Source: Blastopirellula sediminis (GTDB taxonomy: Bacteria; Planctomycetota; Planctomycetia; Pirellulales; Pirellulaceae). Taken from it: a DNA stretch of 64,000 bases. The notes beneath the pieces were generated by a model. That model did no database searches, was not told the origin of the DNA, and saw only the letters and a program-made list of their open reading frames with translations. Each line of letters starts with the position of its first letter. Position 1 is the stretch's first letter. Both the position numbers and the translations under genes were made by a program. The stretch is from positions 1-64,000 of the forward strand of contig NZ_JAJKFT010000009.1 in assembly GCF_020966755.1 (NCBI RefSeq). The letters run 5' to 3'. Shown one piece after another: positions 44,528 through 54,900 of this stretch.

Positions 44528-47500
44528 TTAATCCTTCACGATGATGGCATCTGCCGGGGCGGAGCCGACGAACCAGGAGACTCCTTCTTCGCCGCGGAAG
44601 TGGACGCTGCGGATCGGCGTCTTTTCGTCGGGGCTGAAGAGACTGACGCGGAAGCCGTCGATCGATGTTTCGGCGGTACCAGGGGCGCCCCAGACGTAGC
44701 GGCCATTGTCGTACCAACCGCCGACGCCGCGGTCGAGCAGACGCCAATCGCCGCCGCTGCGGACTTCGATCTTCCAGGCGGTGTTGGGCTGCGGCTGGTT
44801 TGGGTAGACGCCGGAGAGGGTGATCAGGTTGATCGCAACCGGCGCTTTCCAGGTCGCCTCGTAGAAGACCGGCTTGCCTTCGGAAACGATGCCGAGATCG
44901 GCTCCGCCGCCGACTCCGACTTCATGCCACTGCGAATTGTGGAGGTAGGCGTTTTTCTCCGGCAGGTAGACCAGATCGGTCGCGGCGCCGCGGGCGCCCT
45001 TGCCGAGCTCGGTGGCATTGCTGGAAAGTTCGGCGGATGCGAGTTGATTGACCAGCGACGAAGGCAAATGGAGTCGACGGACGTCAATCGCCTCGGCGCC
45101 GGGGATCAGCTCGGTATTGGGATCGCCCGGCGGACGAGTCAGCGAAAGATATGCGAACAGGTCAATCAGCTCTTGTTCGCTCAGCTGTTTCTCGACGCCT
45201 TCCGGCATCAGCGACAACTTGCTGACGCGGATCGCGTCGACGTCGTCGCGAGGAATCGTTTCGAGTTTGCCCCCTTGCAGCTTGAGCACTACCCGCTGGT
45301 CATTGTCTTCGACCATCAGGCCGGTCAATGTCCGGCCGTCGGCGGTCAGAACCATGCGTCCCTGATAGTCAGGCCCAATCACCAGGCTGGGATCGAAGAC
45401 GCTGGAAAGGAGTTGTTCAAACGAGCCGCGGCCGTTGGTGGTAATGTCGGGACCGACTTCCTGCCCTTGGCCGTAAATCTTGTGACACTGACCGCACAGC
45501 TTTTGGAACGCGACGGCGCCAGCGTGAGGATCCCCGTCACGGCTGCGAACCAGACGCCGCATGTCGGCGATCACCAGTTCCCGCTGCGGATTACGCTCGG
45601 TACGGATCTGTCCCCAGAGTTTGATCGCGTCAGCGACCACGTCGCTATCCGGGCTTTCCTGCAGGCGGCGGACCTGATTGATGTTGAGAGCGTCCTTGGC
45701 GATTCGTTCGGCGGCGACGGCGGCGAGAAGTTTTTGGCTCCACGCGACGCGCTGCGTGAGGACTTCAAGCGCTTTCGGCTGCAGATCGGAAGCGAGCTGT
45801 GGATAGGTGGCGACCAGCATCTCGGCGACCTGTTGATTGTCGAGTTTGCCGAGTGCGGCGATCGAATCGGATTGCAGCTGCTTCGACGTGTTTTCGCGAG
45901 CGACTAGGACGTCACGCACAGCTGGGACGATCTGGTCGTCGCCAAACGCGACGAGAGCGGCGAGTGCAGCGGCCCGTTTGGCGTCGGGCGTCGATGCGTT
46001 TCGATAAGCGGCGCGAACGGCGGTTTGGGCGTCGGCGTTTTTCCAGGTAACCGCGAGGAGGGCGGCGTCGAAATAGGACGGGTGTTTGTCGCCGGCAGTG
46101 AGGATCGGCTGAAGTACCGGTTCCAACTGCGAGCGAATCGCGGCAAGCCGATCGCCGTCGATTTCGCCGGACTGGACGCGAGCGGCGAGAGTGGCCAGCG
46201 AGCTGTTGAGAGCGGAATGGAGCGACGGAGTCTCGGCGACCAGTTTCACCAGTTTGATGATGCTGTCGGTCTCGACCTGCGGCGCTGCGAGAATGCGATC
46301 GATGATCCGCGGCAGCAACGCGGCGACGTTGGGATTGGCGGCCAGCTTCGGATCTTCGAGCTGAGCGAAGAGTTCGCCGCTGTCGGTTTCCAGCAGCGGA
46401 TGGAGATTTTGCCAGACGATGTGCGGAATCAACTTGTCGTCGCCGGCGTTGCCCAGCGCGGCGATCAACGTCGGGATGGTGGGAATTTCTTTCAACTTGC
46501 CGGCGGCGATCACTGCTTGCAGTTGGACGTCGGGAGTGTCGTCCTTGGCGGCGGCGATAATTTTCTCCGCAACGCGAGGCGAAACCTTGCCAAAATTGCC
46601 GGCGATTCGGATGCCCCAGGCGCGGAAGGTGGAATCTTCGTCGTGGAGTAACGCGTGGATGAACGATTCGCTCGGACAGGTCGTTCCGGCAATCGCCCAG
46701 ACGGCGTGCAGGCGAGCTTTCCTCGGCTCTGACTTGTCGAGCGCCAGTGCATCGAGTTCCTCGAGTGCCGCAATTTCGTTGCGTTCGCTCAGCAAGCGTT
46801 GGGCGCGGTCGCGATAGAAGCGGTTGCCGCTACGGAGTCGCTCGATCAGCTGTTCGTCATCCTCGTTCGCCAGGTCGAACGATTCGGCCCGCGGCGTCTC
46901 CTTGTACCGAATCCGATAAAGGCGCCCTTTCAGCCGATCGACTTCGGCCGGACGAGCCATCGCATCCTGATAGCAGTGATACCGGTCGTACCAATCGAGA
47001 ACGTAGAGACAGCCGTCAGGGCCGATCTTTTGATCGACCGGCATATGCCAGACGTCGTTGGCGGTGACGAAATCGGGGTGAGGCTTACCAAAGTAGGTCG
47101 ATCCGTCGCGGGTCACTTCGTCCACGTTGACGCAATTGCCGTGGATGTTTCCCATGTAGAGCCGATCGCGATATTCGGCGGGATAGGCGTCGCTATCGAA
47201 GTATTCGATCCCGCAATAGGCGGCCATTTGGTGTTTATGTTGAACGATCGACTCGATCTTCCAGGTGAACGGCGGATAAGGGCCCCCTTGGCGATGGTAG
47301 TAGCCGGTCTCGGTCAGATGCCACAGATGATCGATCACGCAGGCGCTGACGAAGGCGCTGCCTTCCGGATCAAACGCGATTCCCCACGGGTTGCTCGTTC
47401 CTTCGCAGAAGAGCGAGAACTCGCGGGTACGGGGATCGATGCGGAACATCGCGCAGGTGAAATCGAACGTCTTGCCATTTTGCGTGACGTGCGATGGATT

Positions 47501-48076
47501 GAAGACGCCGTTCAGTCCGTAGAGCGCGCCGTCGGGACCCCAGGTCAGCGAGTTAGGAAGTTCGTGGGTGTCGCTTCGTCCAAAGCCGGTGACGACGACT
47601 TCCTGTTTGTCGGCCTTCAGGTCGCCGTCGGTGTCTTGGAGGAAGAGGAGGTCTGGCGAGTTAGCGACCCAGACGCCGCCGTATCCAACGGCGATGCCGG
47701 AGGGGATGTTCAAGCCTTCGGCGAAGATCGTCGTCTTGTCGACGCGGCCGTCATGGTCGGTGTCCTCGAGGACTTTGACTCGATCTCGGCCGGGACCGGG
47801 GGAATGACGGGGGTACTCGAGCGATTCGGTCACCCAGATCCGGCCTTGGTCGTCAAAGGTCATCGCGACTGGATTGATCAGGTCTGGCTCGGCCGCGACT
47901 ACCTCGACCGTAAAGCCAGGAGGAACGGTCATCTTGGCGGCCGCTTCCTCTGGCGAGAGGGGAGGGCCGGGAATCGCCGATTGTTTGCGAGGAATAAACG
48001 GTTCGTCAGCCAACAGAAAGGAAGTGAGCGAACCGACTAAGATGGCGGCCAACAGCGGGCGGAATGGAAAGGGCAT
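44528..48076 (-). CDS. PVC-type membrane-bound dehydrogenase with HEAT repeats and cytochrome c domain
   Basis: 1182 residues. Signal peptide 1-23. A beta-propeller dehydrogenase-like domain (about 45-400) has segments such as GFTVEVVAAEPDLINPVAM, LPNSLTWGPDGALYGLNGVF and IGPDGCLYVLDWYDRYHC, matching the Piru_Ver N-terminal family. HEAT-like helices follow (about 430-850). Near residue 860 a haem c motif LCGQCHKIYGQGQEVGPDI marks the Pirellula/Verrucomicrobium cytochrome domain, with the axial Met candidate in LSLMPEG. A beta C-terminal domain (about 1010-1182) may bind carbohydrate. Such proteins act in the periplasm and may oxidise sugars or other organics; the substrate is unknown. The PQQ-propeller gene is divergent. 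Confidence 0.88.
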   Translation of the reverse strand: MPFPFRPLLAAILVGSLTSFLLADEPFIPRKQSAIPGPPLSPEEAAAKMTVPPGFTVEVVAAEPDLINPVAMTFDDQGRIWVTESLEYPRHSPGPGRDRVKVLEDTDHDGRVDKTTIFAEGLNIPSGIAVGYGGVWVANSPDLLFLQDTDGDLKADKQEVVVTGFGRSDTHELPNSLTWGPDGALYGLNGVFNPSHVTQNGKTFDFTCAMFRIDPRTREFSLFCEGTSNPWGIAFDPEGSAFVSACVIDHLWHLTETGYYHRQGGPYPPFTWKIESIVQHKHQMAAYCGIEYFDSDAYPAEYRDRLYMGNIHGNCVNVDEVTRDGSTYFGKPHPDFVTANDVWHMPVDQKIGPDGCLYVLDWYDRYHCYQDAMARPAEVDRLKGRLYRIRYKETPRAESFDLANEDDEQLIERLRSGNRFYRDRAQRLLSERNEIAALEELDALALDKSEPRKARLHAVWAIAGTTCPSESFIHALLHDEDSTFRAWGIRIAGNFGKVSPRVAEKIIAAAKDDTPDVQLQAVIAAGKLKEIPTIPTLIAALGNAGDDKLIPHIVWQNLHPLLETDSGELFAQLEDPKLAANPNVAALLPRIIDRILAAPQVETDSIIKLVKLVAETPSLHSALNSSLATLAARVQSGEIDGDRLAAIRSQLEPVLQPILTAGDKHPSYFDAALLAVTWKNADAQTAVRAAYRNASTPDAKRAAALAALVAFGDDQIVPAVRDVLVARENTSKQLQSDSIAALGKLDNQQVAEMLVATYPQLASDLQPKALEVLTQRVAWSQKLLAAVAAERIAKDALNINQVRRLQESPDSDVVADAIKLWGQIRTERNPQRELVIADMRRLVRSRDGDPHAGAVAFQKLCGQCHKIYGQGQEVGPDITTNGRGSFEQLLSSVFDPSLVIGPDYQGRMVLTADGRTLTGLMVEDNDQRVVLKLQGGKLETIPRDDVDAIRVSKLSLMPEGVEKQLSEQELIDLFAYLSLTRPPGDPNTELIPGAEAIDVRRLHLPSSLVNQLASAELSSNATELGKGARGAATDLVYLPEKNAYLHNSQWHEVGVGGGADLGIVSEGKPVFYEATWKAPVAINLITLSGVYPNQPQPNTAWKIEVRSGGDWRLLDRGVGGWYDNGRYVWGAPGTAETSIDGFRVSLFSPDEKTPIRSVHFRGEEGVSWFVGSAPADAIIVKD

Positions 48077-48325
48077 GACGATCGACCGCGGCGAGTGAGG
48101 GGGACAAGGCGTGACTTTGTTCGATTGTTTAGGGGGCTGGAGGGAGATGCAATCGTGAAAAAATCACAGCCTTCGGAGTTTTTTTACGCGAAAGGTTCCC
48201 CCATAAGCAAGCTTGTCACCGGCTTTGCCGCGGCTTAGACTCACATCGCCTGGATTTTTCGACGTAATCCGGACATTCCCGCCTGTTTCGCTCCATCCAC
48301 CACTCTGCCTGCTCGGAGATCTTGC

Positions 48326-49612
48326 ATGAAATTGGTACGCATTTTTGCGCTGGTCGCGCTGACGCTTCTTGGTTCGTCCGCATGGGCGGCCAAACCGGAA
48401 GACCCGAACTGGCTGCAGTGGCGCGGTCCGCATCGTGAGGGAAAAGCGAATTCGACTGGTTTGTTAAAGGACTGGGAATCGGCGCAGCCGAAGCTGCTCG
48501 GCATGGTCGAAGGATTGGGGGGCGGTTTCGCCAGCGTCTCGATTGTCGACGGCATGCTCTACACCACCGGCAACTTCGATAAGTCGCAAGGGGTGGTAGC
48601 GGTCGATCTGGCGACCCAGAAAGTTGCGTGGAAGACGCCGGTCACCGACTCGATTCCGGAACATGGTTACGGCGGTTCCCGTTCGACTCCGACGATTGAC
48701 GGTGACCAGTTGTACGTCGTATTGTCGGACGGCACGGTCGCTTGCTTGGATCGCAAGAGCGGCAAGGTGATCTGGACCCGCAGCTTCGAAAAGGAATATG
48801 GCGCCAAGCGTCCGGCCTGGGGATTCTCCGAATCGCCGCTGGTTGACGGCAATCTGCTGATTTGCACCCCTGGATCGGAACAAGCGTTGATGCTGGCCCT
48901 GAATAAGCGGACCGGCAAAGAAGTCTGGGCGACCAAAGACGCGCAGCTGGGCGACAAAGGAAAGGCGGAAGCTGGCTACTCGTCGATCGTCATCGGTAAC
49001 GGCGCCGGCGTGAAGCAGTACGTGCAGATGACGGGCAAAGGCCTGGTCGCCGTACGAGCCAAGGACGGCAAGTTCCTCTACAACTACAACCCGGTCGCCA
49101 ACGATGTGGCGGTGATTCCGACCCCGATCGTCGACGGCGACTACGTCTTCGCTTCGTCGGGCTATCAAACCGGCGCCGGTTTGGTGAAGCTGTCGAAGGA
49201 TGGCGCCGGCGTCACCGCGGAAGAGGTTTACTTCCTCGAACCGAAGACCTTCCAGAACCATCACGGCGGCATGGTGAAGCTGGGCGATTACATCTACGCC
49301 GGCACCAAGCACAACGAAGGCTTCCCGATCTGCATCGAGATGAAGACCGGCGAAGTGCAGTGGGGCGGCAACATCCGCGGCGAAGGGAAGGGCTCGGCTG
49401 CCGTTCTGTACGCCGACGGCAACTTCATCTTCCGCTATCAATCAGGCGAACTGGCGCTGGTCGAAGCGACCCCGAAGGAATACGTCCTGAAAGGGAAGTT
49501 CATGCCAGAGTACCAGGAACGCGAAAGCTGGGCCCACCCAGTGGTGGCGGATGGCAAGTTGTACTTGCGAGAACAAGACAAGCTGATGATCTACGATTTG
49601 ACTCAGAAGTGA
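48326..49612 (+). CDS. PQQ-binding-like beta-propeller protein
   Basis: 428 residues with a signal peptide (1-21, ending AWAAKP). After NWLQWRGPHREGKANSTGLLKDW it has repeating WD-like propeller blades of the PQQ type: GVVAVDLATQKVAWKTPV, GTVACLDRKSGKVIWTRSF, ALMLALNKRTGKEVWATKD and CIEMKTGEVQWGGNI. Each carries the A-x-D/N-x-x-T/S-G-K/E-x-x-W signature. No cytochrome domain or catalytic Asp is evident, so it may be a scaffold rather than an enzyme. GGAGA (48315-48319) lies 6 nt before the ATG. It stands divergently from the cytochrome/dehydrogenase gene with a 249-nt gap. A terminator follows. Confidence 0.88.
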   Translation: MKLVRIFALVALTLLGSSAWAAKPEDPNWLQWRGPHREGKANSTGLLKDWESAQPKLLGMVEGLGGGFASVSIVDGMLYTTGNFDKSQGVVAVDLATQKVAWKTPVTDSIPEHGYGGSRSTPTIDGDQLYVVLSDGTVACLDRKSGKVIWTRSFEKEYGAKRPAWGFSESPLVDGNLLICTPGSEQALMLALNKRTGKEVWATKDAQLGDKGKAEAGYSSIVIGNGAGVKQYVQMTGKGLVAVRAKDGKFLYNYNPVANDVAVIPTPIVDGDYVFASSGYQTGAGLVKLSKDGAGVTAEEVYFLEPKTFQNHHGGMVKLGDYIYAGTKHNEGFPICIEMKTGEVQWGGNIRGEGKGSAAVLYADGNFIFRYQSGELALVEATPKEYVLKGKFMPEYQERESWAHPVVADGKLYLREQDKLMIYDLTQK

Positions 49613-49648
49613 TGTCAAATTGATACATCATCACCTCCGTAAATCCAT

Positions 49649-49675
49649 AAGGCCCGGTTTATCCGGGCCTTTTTT
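49649..49675 (+). terminator. Rho-independent terminator of the PQQ-propeller gene
   Basis: AAGGCCCGG (49649-49657) pairs with CCGGGCCTT (49663-49671) around TTTAT, then TTTT. It starts 37 nt after the stop codon. Confidence 0.85.
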
Positions 49676-49725
49676 CATGGTTTCGGGTGATAAATCGGTA
49701 AATCTTGCCCAGTTGACGTTTTTCC

Positions 49726-49741
49726 TGAAACAATTGTTTCA
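49726..49741. promoter_or_regulatory. Candidate operator for the CerR-like repressor
   Basis: A perfect 16-bp palindrome TGAAACAATTGTTTCA lies 46 bp upstream of the TetR-family gene that opens the RND efflux operon. A -35-like TTGACG (49713-49718) ends 7 bp before it, so a bound repressor would block the promoter. TetR regulators usually bind such palindromes in their own promoters. Confidence 0.5.
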
Positions 49742-49786
49742 TACGCTTGTTTTAATTAGGAAGGATACCATTAGCGGAGCTAGTCA

Positions 49787-50473
49787 GTGGCAACCGACGA
49801 CCCAACCAGCAAGATCTTAGCCGCGGCGCTCGAAGAGTTCTCTGAAAAGGGATTTCGAGCGGCGACGATTCGCGACATTTGCGCGAAAGCCGGCGTGAAC
49901 CTGGCGGCCGTGAATTACTACTTTGGAGACAAGAAGAAGCTCTATTCGGCCGTGTTCAAGCAGGCCCACCTGCGAGCGCACGATGCGTACCCGCTGCCGA
50001 ATTGGGGCCCGGACGAACCGCCGGAGAATCGCCTGCGGGACTTCATCCGGGTATCGCTTCTCCGGATGCGATCGAAGACCGACACCAACGTCCATCACCG
50101 GCTCATGATGCGCGAGTTCTCGCAACCGACCGGCGTGGTGGAAGAGTTGGTGGAGGAGTTTTTCCGGCCGCATCACAAGCTGCTGGTAGAGATCATGCAG
50201 GAGATCGTCGGGCCGAATGTGCCGGAATATCGACTGCATCAGTTGGCGTTCAGCATGATCGGCCAATGTTTGTTTTACCGGTTCAACCAGCCGGTCCTGC
50301 AGATGCTCATCCCCCCACAGATGCTGGATGAGCATTTTGGCACGGAAGAATTGGCGGAATATATCTACCGATTTGGCCTCACCGCGCTACAACATGGCGA
50401 GTGGGGCCCGCCGCTTGAGAGTCAGGCACTGGCGTCCGACTCGGCGGAAACAAGCGTAAAGGGAAATCTCTGA
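49787..50473 (+). CDS. TetR-family regulator, CerR-like
   Basis: 228 residues from a GTG with GGAG 8 nt upstream. The N-terminal helix-turn-helix is textbook TetR: KILAAALEEFSEKGFRAATIRDICAKAGVNLAAVNYYFGDKKKLYSAVF (about residues 9-57; recognition helix AGVNLAAVNYYF). The C-terminal domain, with HRLMMREFSQPTGVVEELVEEFFRPHHKLLVEIM and FSMIGQCLFYRFNQPVL, resembles the CerR (DUF1956) ligand-binding domain. It most likely represses this operon (regulator, adaptor, pump) and releases in response to a small molecule. The adaptor gene starts 1 nt after its stop. Confidence 0.9.
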   Translation: MATDDPTSKILAAALEEFSEKGFRAATIRDICAKAGVNLAAVNYYFGDKKKLYSAVFKQAHLRAHDAYPLPNWGPDEPPENRLRDFIRVSLLRMRSKTDTNVHHRLMMREFSQPTGVVEELVEEFFRPHHKLLVEIMQEIVGPNVPEYRLHQLAFSMIGQCLFYRFNQPVLQMLIPPQMLDEHFGTEELAEYIYRFGLTALQHGEWGPPLESQALASDSAETSVKGNL

Positions 50474-50474
50474 G

Positions 50475-51917
50475 ATGAGTGAACAATCGAGTTCGCCGGC
50501 ATCCACGATCACGCGAGTCATCACGCCGCTAGCCATCATCGCCGCGGCGGTGGGAATCATTTTCGCGGTTGTGATGATGCGCCAACCGCCGAAAAAGCAG
50601 GAGGTGGAACGGCCCCTGCTGATGGTGACGACCTCTCCGATCATCAAAAGCGAGGAAGGTTTGAACTTCCACGTCGACGGCGTCGTCGTTCCCTATCGTG
50701 AGATCAATCTGTCGTCCGAGGTCGCCGGACGCATTACGTTTCGGGACGACTCGCTCCGGGCCGGCGCCTATGTCGCCAAGGGACAACCGCTATTGGAAAT
50801 CGATCCGCGCAAATATGCGTTGGAAGTCGAGCGGCTGACGAAAGAAGTCGAACAGGCCGACGTCGCGATTCGCGAAACGGACGTCGAAATCGAAAACACG
50901 CAAGAGCTGATCGTCCTCTCAAAGCAGAACGTCGATCTGCAAAAGAAGCAGGTCCAGCGGATGGAGCAGTTGCTTGCTCGCAATGCGACCACGCCGTCGC
51001 AGGTCGAAGACGAACAGCAGGCGATGATCACCGCCCAAAATCAATTGCTGCAACTGGAAAACCAGGTCCGCAGCATGTCGACGCGCAAGCAAGGTCTGGA
51101 ACGCGCCAAAGAATTGGCTCAGGCTCGGCTGGAGCAAGCGAAGCTCGACTTTGAGCATACGAAAGTCGTCTCGCCGGTCAACGGCGTGATTATTAGCGAC
51201 AACGTCGAACAAGATTCGTATGTGCCGGTCGGTTCCGCGCTCTACACGATCGAAGACACCAGCGCCGCCGAAGTTCGCTGCAGCCTGCGAATGGACGAAC
51301 TGTCGTGGCTCTGGCGCAAGCAGATCGGCAAAACGGTCGATCCTCTTTCCGCTCGCGGTTCGGAAGACTATCGGCTTCCGCAAGCGCCGGTCACCATTTC
51401 GTACGAACTAGGCGGGCGTCACTATCAATGGGAAGGGGTATTGTCCCGCTTCGACGGACTTGGACTTGATGAGCGGACGCGTACCGCTCCGGTTTTGATT
51501 CGCGTTTCCAACCCCGATCAAGTCCGGCTTGATGGCCAACTGGTAAAGGCCCGCGGTCCGTCGGCGCTGCTACGAGGGATGTTCGTCGACGTCAAAGTCA
51601 AAGTTCAGCCTGACATGCCGATTTGGCGCGTGCCGGAGTCGGCCCTCTCCCTCTACTCGGCCCAGGCGCTGAAAGAGTCGATGTCGGAAGAGCAGATGGC
51701 GAAGGTGAGCGGCCACACTGACGAGTCCCGTCCGCAGTTTGTGTTGTGGCTGGTGCGGGACGGCAAGTTGGCGATCGAGCATGTCGAAGTGCTCGTGATT
51801 CAAGAAGACTACGCGCTCATCAACGGCGAAAACGCTGATCTTCGCGAAGATGATCAGATCGTGATTACGCCGATGGGATATCCCCGAGTCGGTCTCCCGG
51901 TGAAAGTGGAAGGCTAA
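50475..51917 (+). CDS. RND efflux periplasmic adaptor (membrane fusion protein)
   Basis: 480 residues. N-terminal membrane anchor (about 13-35, ITPLAIIAAAVGIIFAVVMM). Lipoyl-like half-motif AGRITFRDDSLRAGAYVAKGQPLLEIDPRKY (about 85-115). A long coiled-coil hairpin follows (about 118-220; EVEQADVAIRETDVEIENTQ). The second lipoyl half is KVVSPVNGVIISDNVEQDSYV, then beta-barrel and membrane-proximal domains, with VRPSALLRGMFVDVKV-like sequence near residue 370. It links the inner-membrane RND pump to an outer-membrane channel. It lies between the regulator and the pump; no TolC-like gene is in the operon. Confidence 0.92.
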   Translation: MSEQSSSPASTITRVITPLAIIAAAVGIIFAVVMMRQPPKKQEVERPLLMVTTSPIIKSEEGLNFHVDGVVVPYREINLSSEVAGRITFRDDSLRAGAYVAKGQPLLEIDPRKYALEVERLTKEVEQADVAIRETDVEIENTQELIVLSKQNVDLQKKQVQRMEQLLARNATTPSQVEDEQQAMITAQNQLLQLENQVRSMSTRKQGLERAKELAQARLEQAKLDFEHTKVVSPVNGVIISDNVEQDSYVPVGSALYTIEDTSAAEVRCSLRMDELSWLWRKQIGKTVDPLSARGSEDYRLPQAPVTISYELGGRHYQWEGVLSRFDGLGLDERTRTAPVLIRVSNPDQVRLDGQLVKARGPSALLRGMFVDVKVKVQPDMPIWRVPESALSLYSAQALKESMSEEQMAKVSGHTDESRPQFVLWLVRDGKLAIEHVEVLVIQEDYALINGENADLREDDQIVITPMGYPRVGLPVKVEG

Positions 51918-51922
51918 GCTAT

Positions 51923-54900
51923 ATGCGTGATTTAGTCCGCTGGGCGATTCGCAATACGCCCGCGATGAATATGATCATGATCAGCGTGATCGCGGTCGGC
52001 GTTCTCAGCTTCGTCATGCTGCGGCGCGAGACCTTCCCCGAGTTTGAGCTCGAGATCGTGTTGGTCCGCGTGCCGTATCCTGGCGCCAGCCCGGAAGAAG
52101 TCGAGAGCGGCATCTGCGAAAAGATCGAAGAAGCGGTCAAAGATACCGTCGGCATCAAGAAGATGACCTCGGTGGCGACCAACGACTACGGCGCGGTGAT
52201 TCTCGAACTGAACGCCGACGTCGACGCCCAGCGGGTACTGAACGAAATCCGCGGCGATGTCGAACGGATTCCCAGCTTTCCGCTGTTGGCCGAAGATCCC
52301 GAAGTGCAGCAGATCACGCTGCGCGAATCGGCGATCACGGTCGGCGTTCTCGGGCCGGAGTCAGATCATCCCAGCGCCGAGATGGAATGGCGACTGCGCG
52401 ACTTGGCCGAAGAGGTGCGCGTCGAATTGCTGGCGCTGCCGAACGTCTCCCAGGCCGAAATCTCCGGCGCCAAAAGCTACCAGATTGATATCGAAATCGC
52501 GGAAGCGACGCTCCGTCGCTATGGCCTGACGCTGAAGAAGGTGTCGGAGATCGTCCGTGACGAAAACTTGGAAATGCCCGGCGGTTTGATCCGAACCGCT
52601 TCGCAGGAAGTGCTGGTCCGCGGTGAAAACAAACGGGATATCGGCCGCGAAATCGCCAAGCTGCCGCTGATCAAGACTCCGGATGGCGTCGTGCTGGCGG
52701 TTGGCGATCTCGGAACGGTTCGCGACGACTTTGACGACGTCACCTCGTTCCAGCGCGTCGACGGTCGCCCGACGATCGCGATTTCGGTCAATCGCACGTC
52801 GAAGGAAGACTTGCTCGTCATCACGGATGAAGTGAAGAAGTTCGTTAAAGAGCATGCCGACGTCATTCCGGAAGGCTATAGCCTGGTTACCTGGGGAGAT
52901 CAGTCGGAAGAAGTTCGCGATCGTCTGAACACGCTGACCTCCAACGGCTGGCAAGGGCTGATCCTGGTGCTGGTCATCCTGGCCCTCTTCATGAATACGC
53001 GGCTCGCGTTCTGGGTCTCGATGGGGATCCCGATCTCGATGCTCGGCGCTTGTGCGATCCTGCTTTACTTCGGGCAGACGCTCAACATGCTGACGATGTT
53101 CTCCTTCCTGATGGCGCTCGGTATCGTGGTCGACGATGCGATCGTGATCGGCGAGAACATCTACGCGCACCGCGAGATGGGAAAGAGCTTCCATCGGGCG
53201 GCGGTCGACGGAACGGCGGAAGTGTTGCCCTCGGTGGCGATGTCAATCGCGACCACCATTCTCGCTTTCATCCCGATGTTCTTCGTCGCCGGCGTGATGG
53301 GGAAATTCATGGCGGTGATGCCGCTGGCAATGATCGCGATTCTGGTGATCTCGCTGCTGGAAGCGGCCTTCATTTTGCCGTGTCACTTGGCGCACGATGA
53401 CGACTCAGAAGACCTGGTCAACAACCTGATTGACTTCTTCGCCTATCCGTTCCGCCCGCTTGGTAAAGCGTTCAACAAAGTGGGGGATTGGACCTCGGCG
53501 CGGCTCGATTGGTTTATTGAGCACGTTTATCAGCCGGGGCTCCGGTTCTCGCTGGGCAATCCGGTGACCGTCGTCACACTGGCGATCGCGATTTTGGCGG
53601 TTTCGATCTCGGTGGTGTACGCCGGCTTCGTTCCGCTCAACCTGATGCCGTCGCTCGACAGCAAAACGATCGTCTGCAACGTCGCTTTTCCGGATGGAAC
53701 GCCGGCGATGATGGCGGACGAAGCGACCAAAAAGATCGAAGCGGCGATTCGGCAAGTCAACGCGAATCACGAAGCGGAAGGAGAGACCGTCGTCCAGTTG
53801 ATCCGCCGCAACGTCGGCTTCGCTCAGCTCCGGCAAGGGCCCGGGCAGACGACCGACGCGTTTGGCAGTCACTTGGGCGCCGTGGTCGTGCGGCTCACTT
53901 CGCCCGGTTCGCGGACGGTCAGCAGCTCGCAGATCGTCGACGAATGGCGCGACGCGACCGGGCCGATCGTCGGTTCCGATTCGCTCGTCTTCGACTCGCA
54001 GGAAATTGGCCCCGGCGGCAAGCAGATCGAATTCAAGCTGCTGACCAATCCGGACAACATGGCCCGACTGGAAGCGGCGGTCGAAGACGTGAAGACCGAA
54101 TTGGCCAAGTCGGCCGGCGTTTACGACATCGAGGACGACTCTTCGCCTGGCAAGATGGAGCTGCGTCTCCGCTTGAAGGATAGCGCCAAAGCGATGAACG
54201 TTAGCGAACGGGACCTGGCCGAAACGATTCGGGCCACCTACTACGGCGACGAAGTGATGCGTCTGCAACGTGGACGGCACGAAGTGAAATTGATGGTTCG
54301 CTACCCGCGTGAAGATCGCCGCTCGCTGGCCGAGTTCGATCAGATCCGGGTCCGCACCGGCGACGGATCGGAACGCCCGATTACCGAGCTGGCTCATGTC
54401 GAAATCGTTCGTCCGTTGAGCGAAATCAATCGCTTGGATCAAAAACGCTCGATTACGGTCTCGGCGAACGTGAACCAGCGAGTCGCCAACTCCAACGCGA
54501 TCATTGAAAACCTGAAGGATGAGTACGTTCCGGAGTTGATGAAAAAGTACCCCGGCGTCACGATTCGCTGGGAAGGTCAGAAGGAACAGCAGCGGGAATC
54601 GCTCGGCAGTCTGTTCATCGGCTCGGCCGTCGCCATGATGGCGATGTACGTGCTGCTGACGATCGAGTTCAACTCCTACTTCCAGCCGCTGATCGTGATG
54701 ATCGCGATTCCGTTCGGTTTGATCGGGGCCGTCGGTGGTCACCTGTTGCTGGGGCTCGAGCTCACGCTCTTCAGCTTCTTCGGCTTGGTGGCGTTATGCG
54801 GGGTGGTGGTGAACGACTCGATCGTGCTGGTCGACTTTATCAACCATCGGCTCCGAGATGGTCTGCCGCTCTACGATGCGCTGATCGACACTGGTCGCCG

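Noticed and set aside
46799-48040. 413-codon plus-strand frame opposite the dehydrogenase gene
   Set aside because: Antisense shadow; the minus-strand frame has clear propeller and haem motifs.
49713-49756. Full promoter for the TetR/RND operon
   Set aside because: TTGACG is present, but no -10 box lies at 16-18 bp; TTTAAT at 49751 is too far, so only the palindrome is reported.
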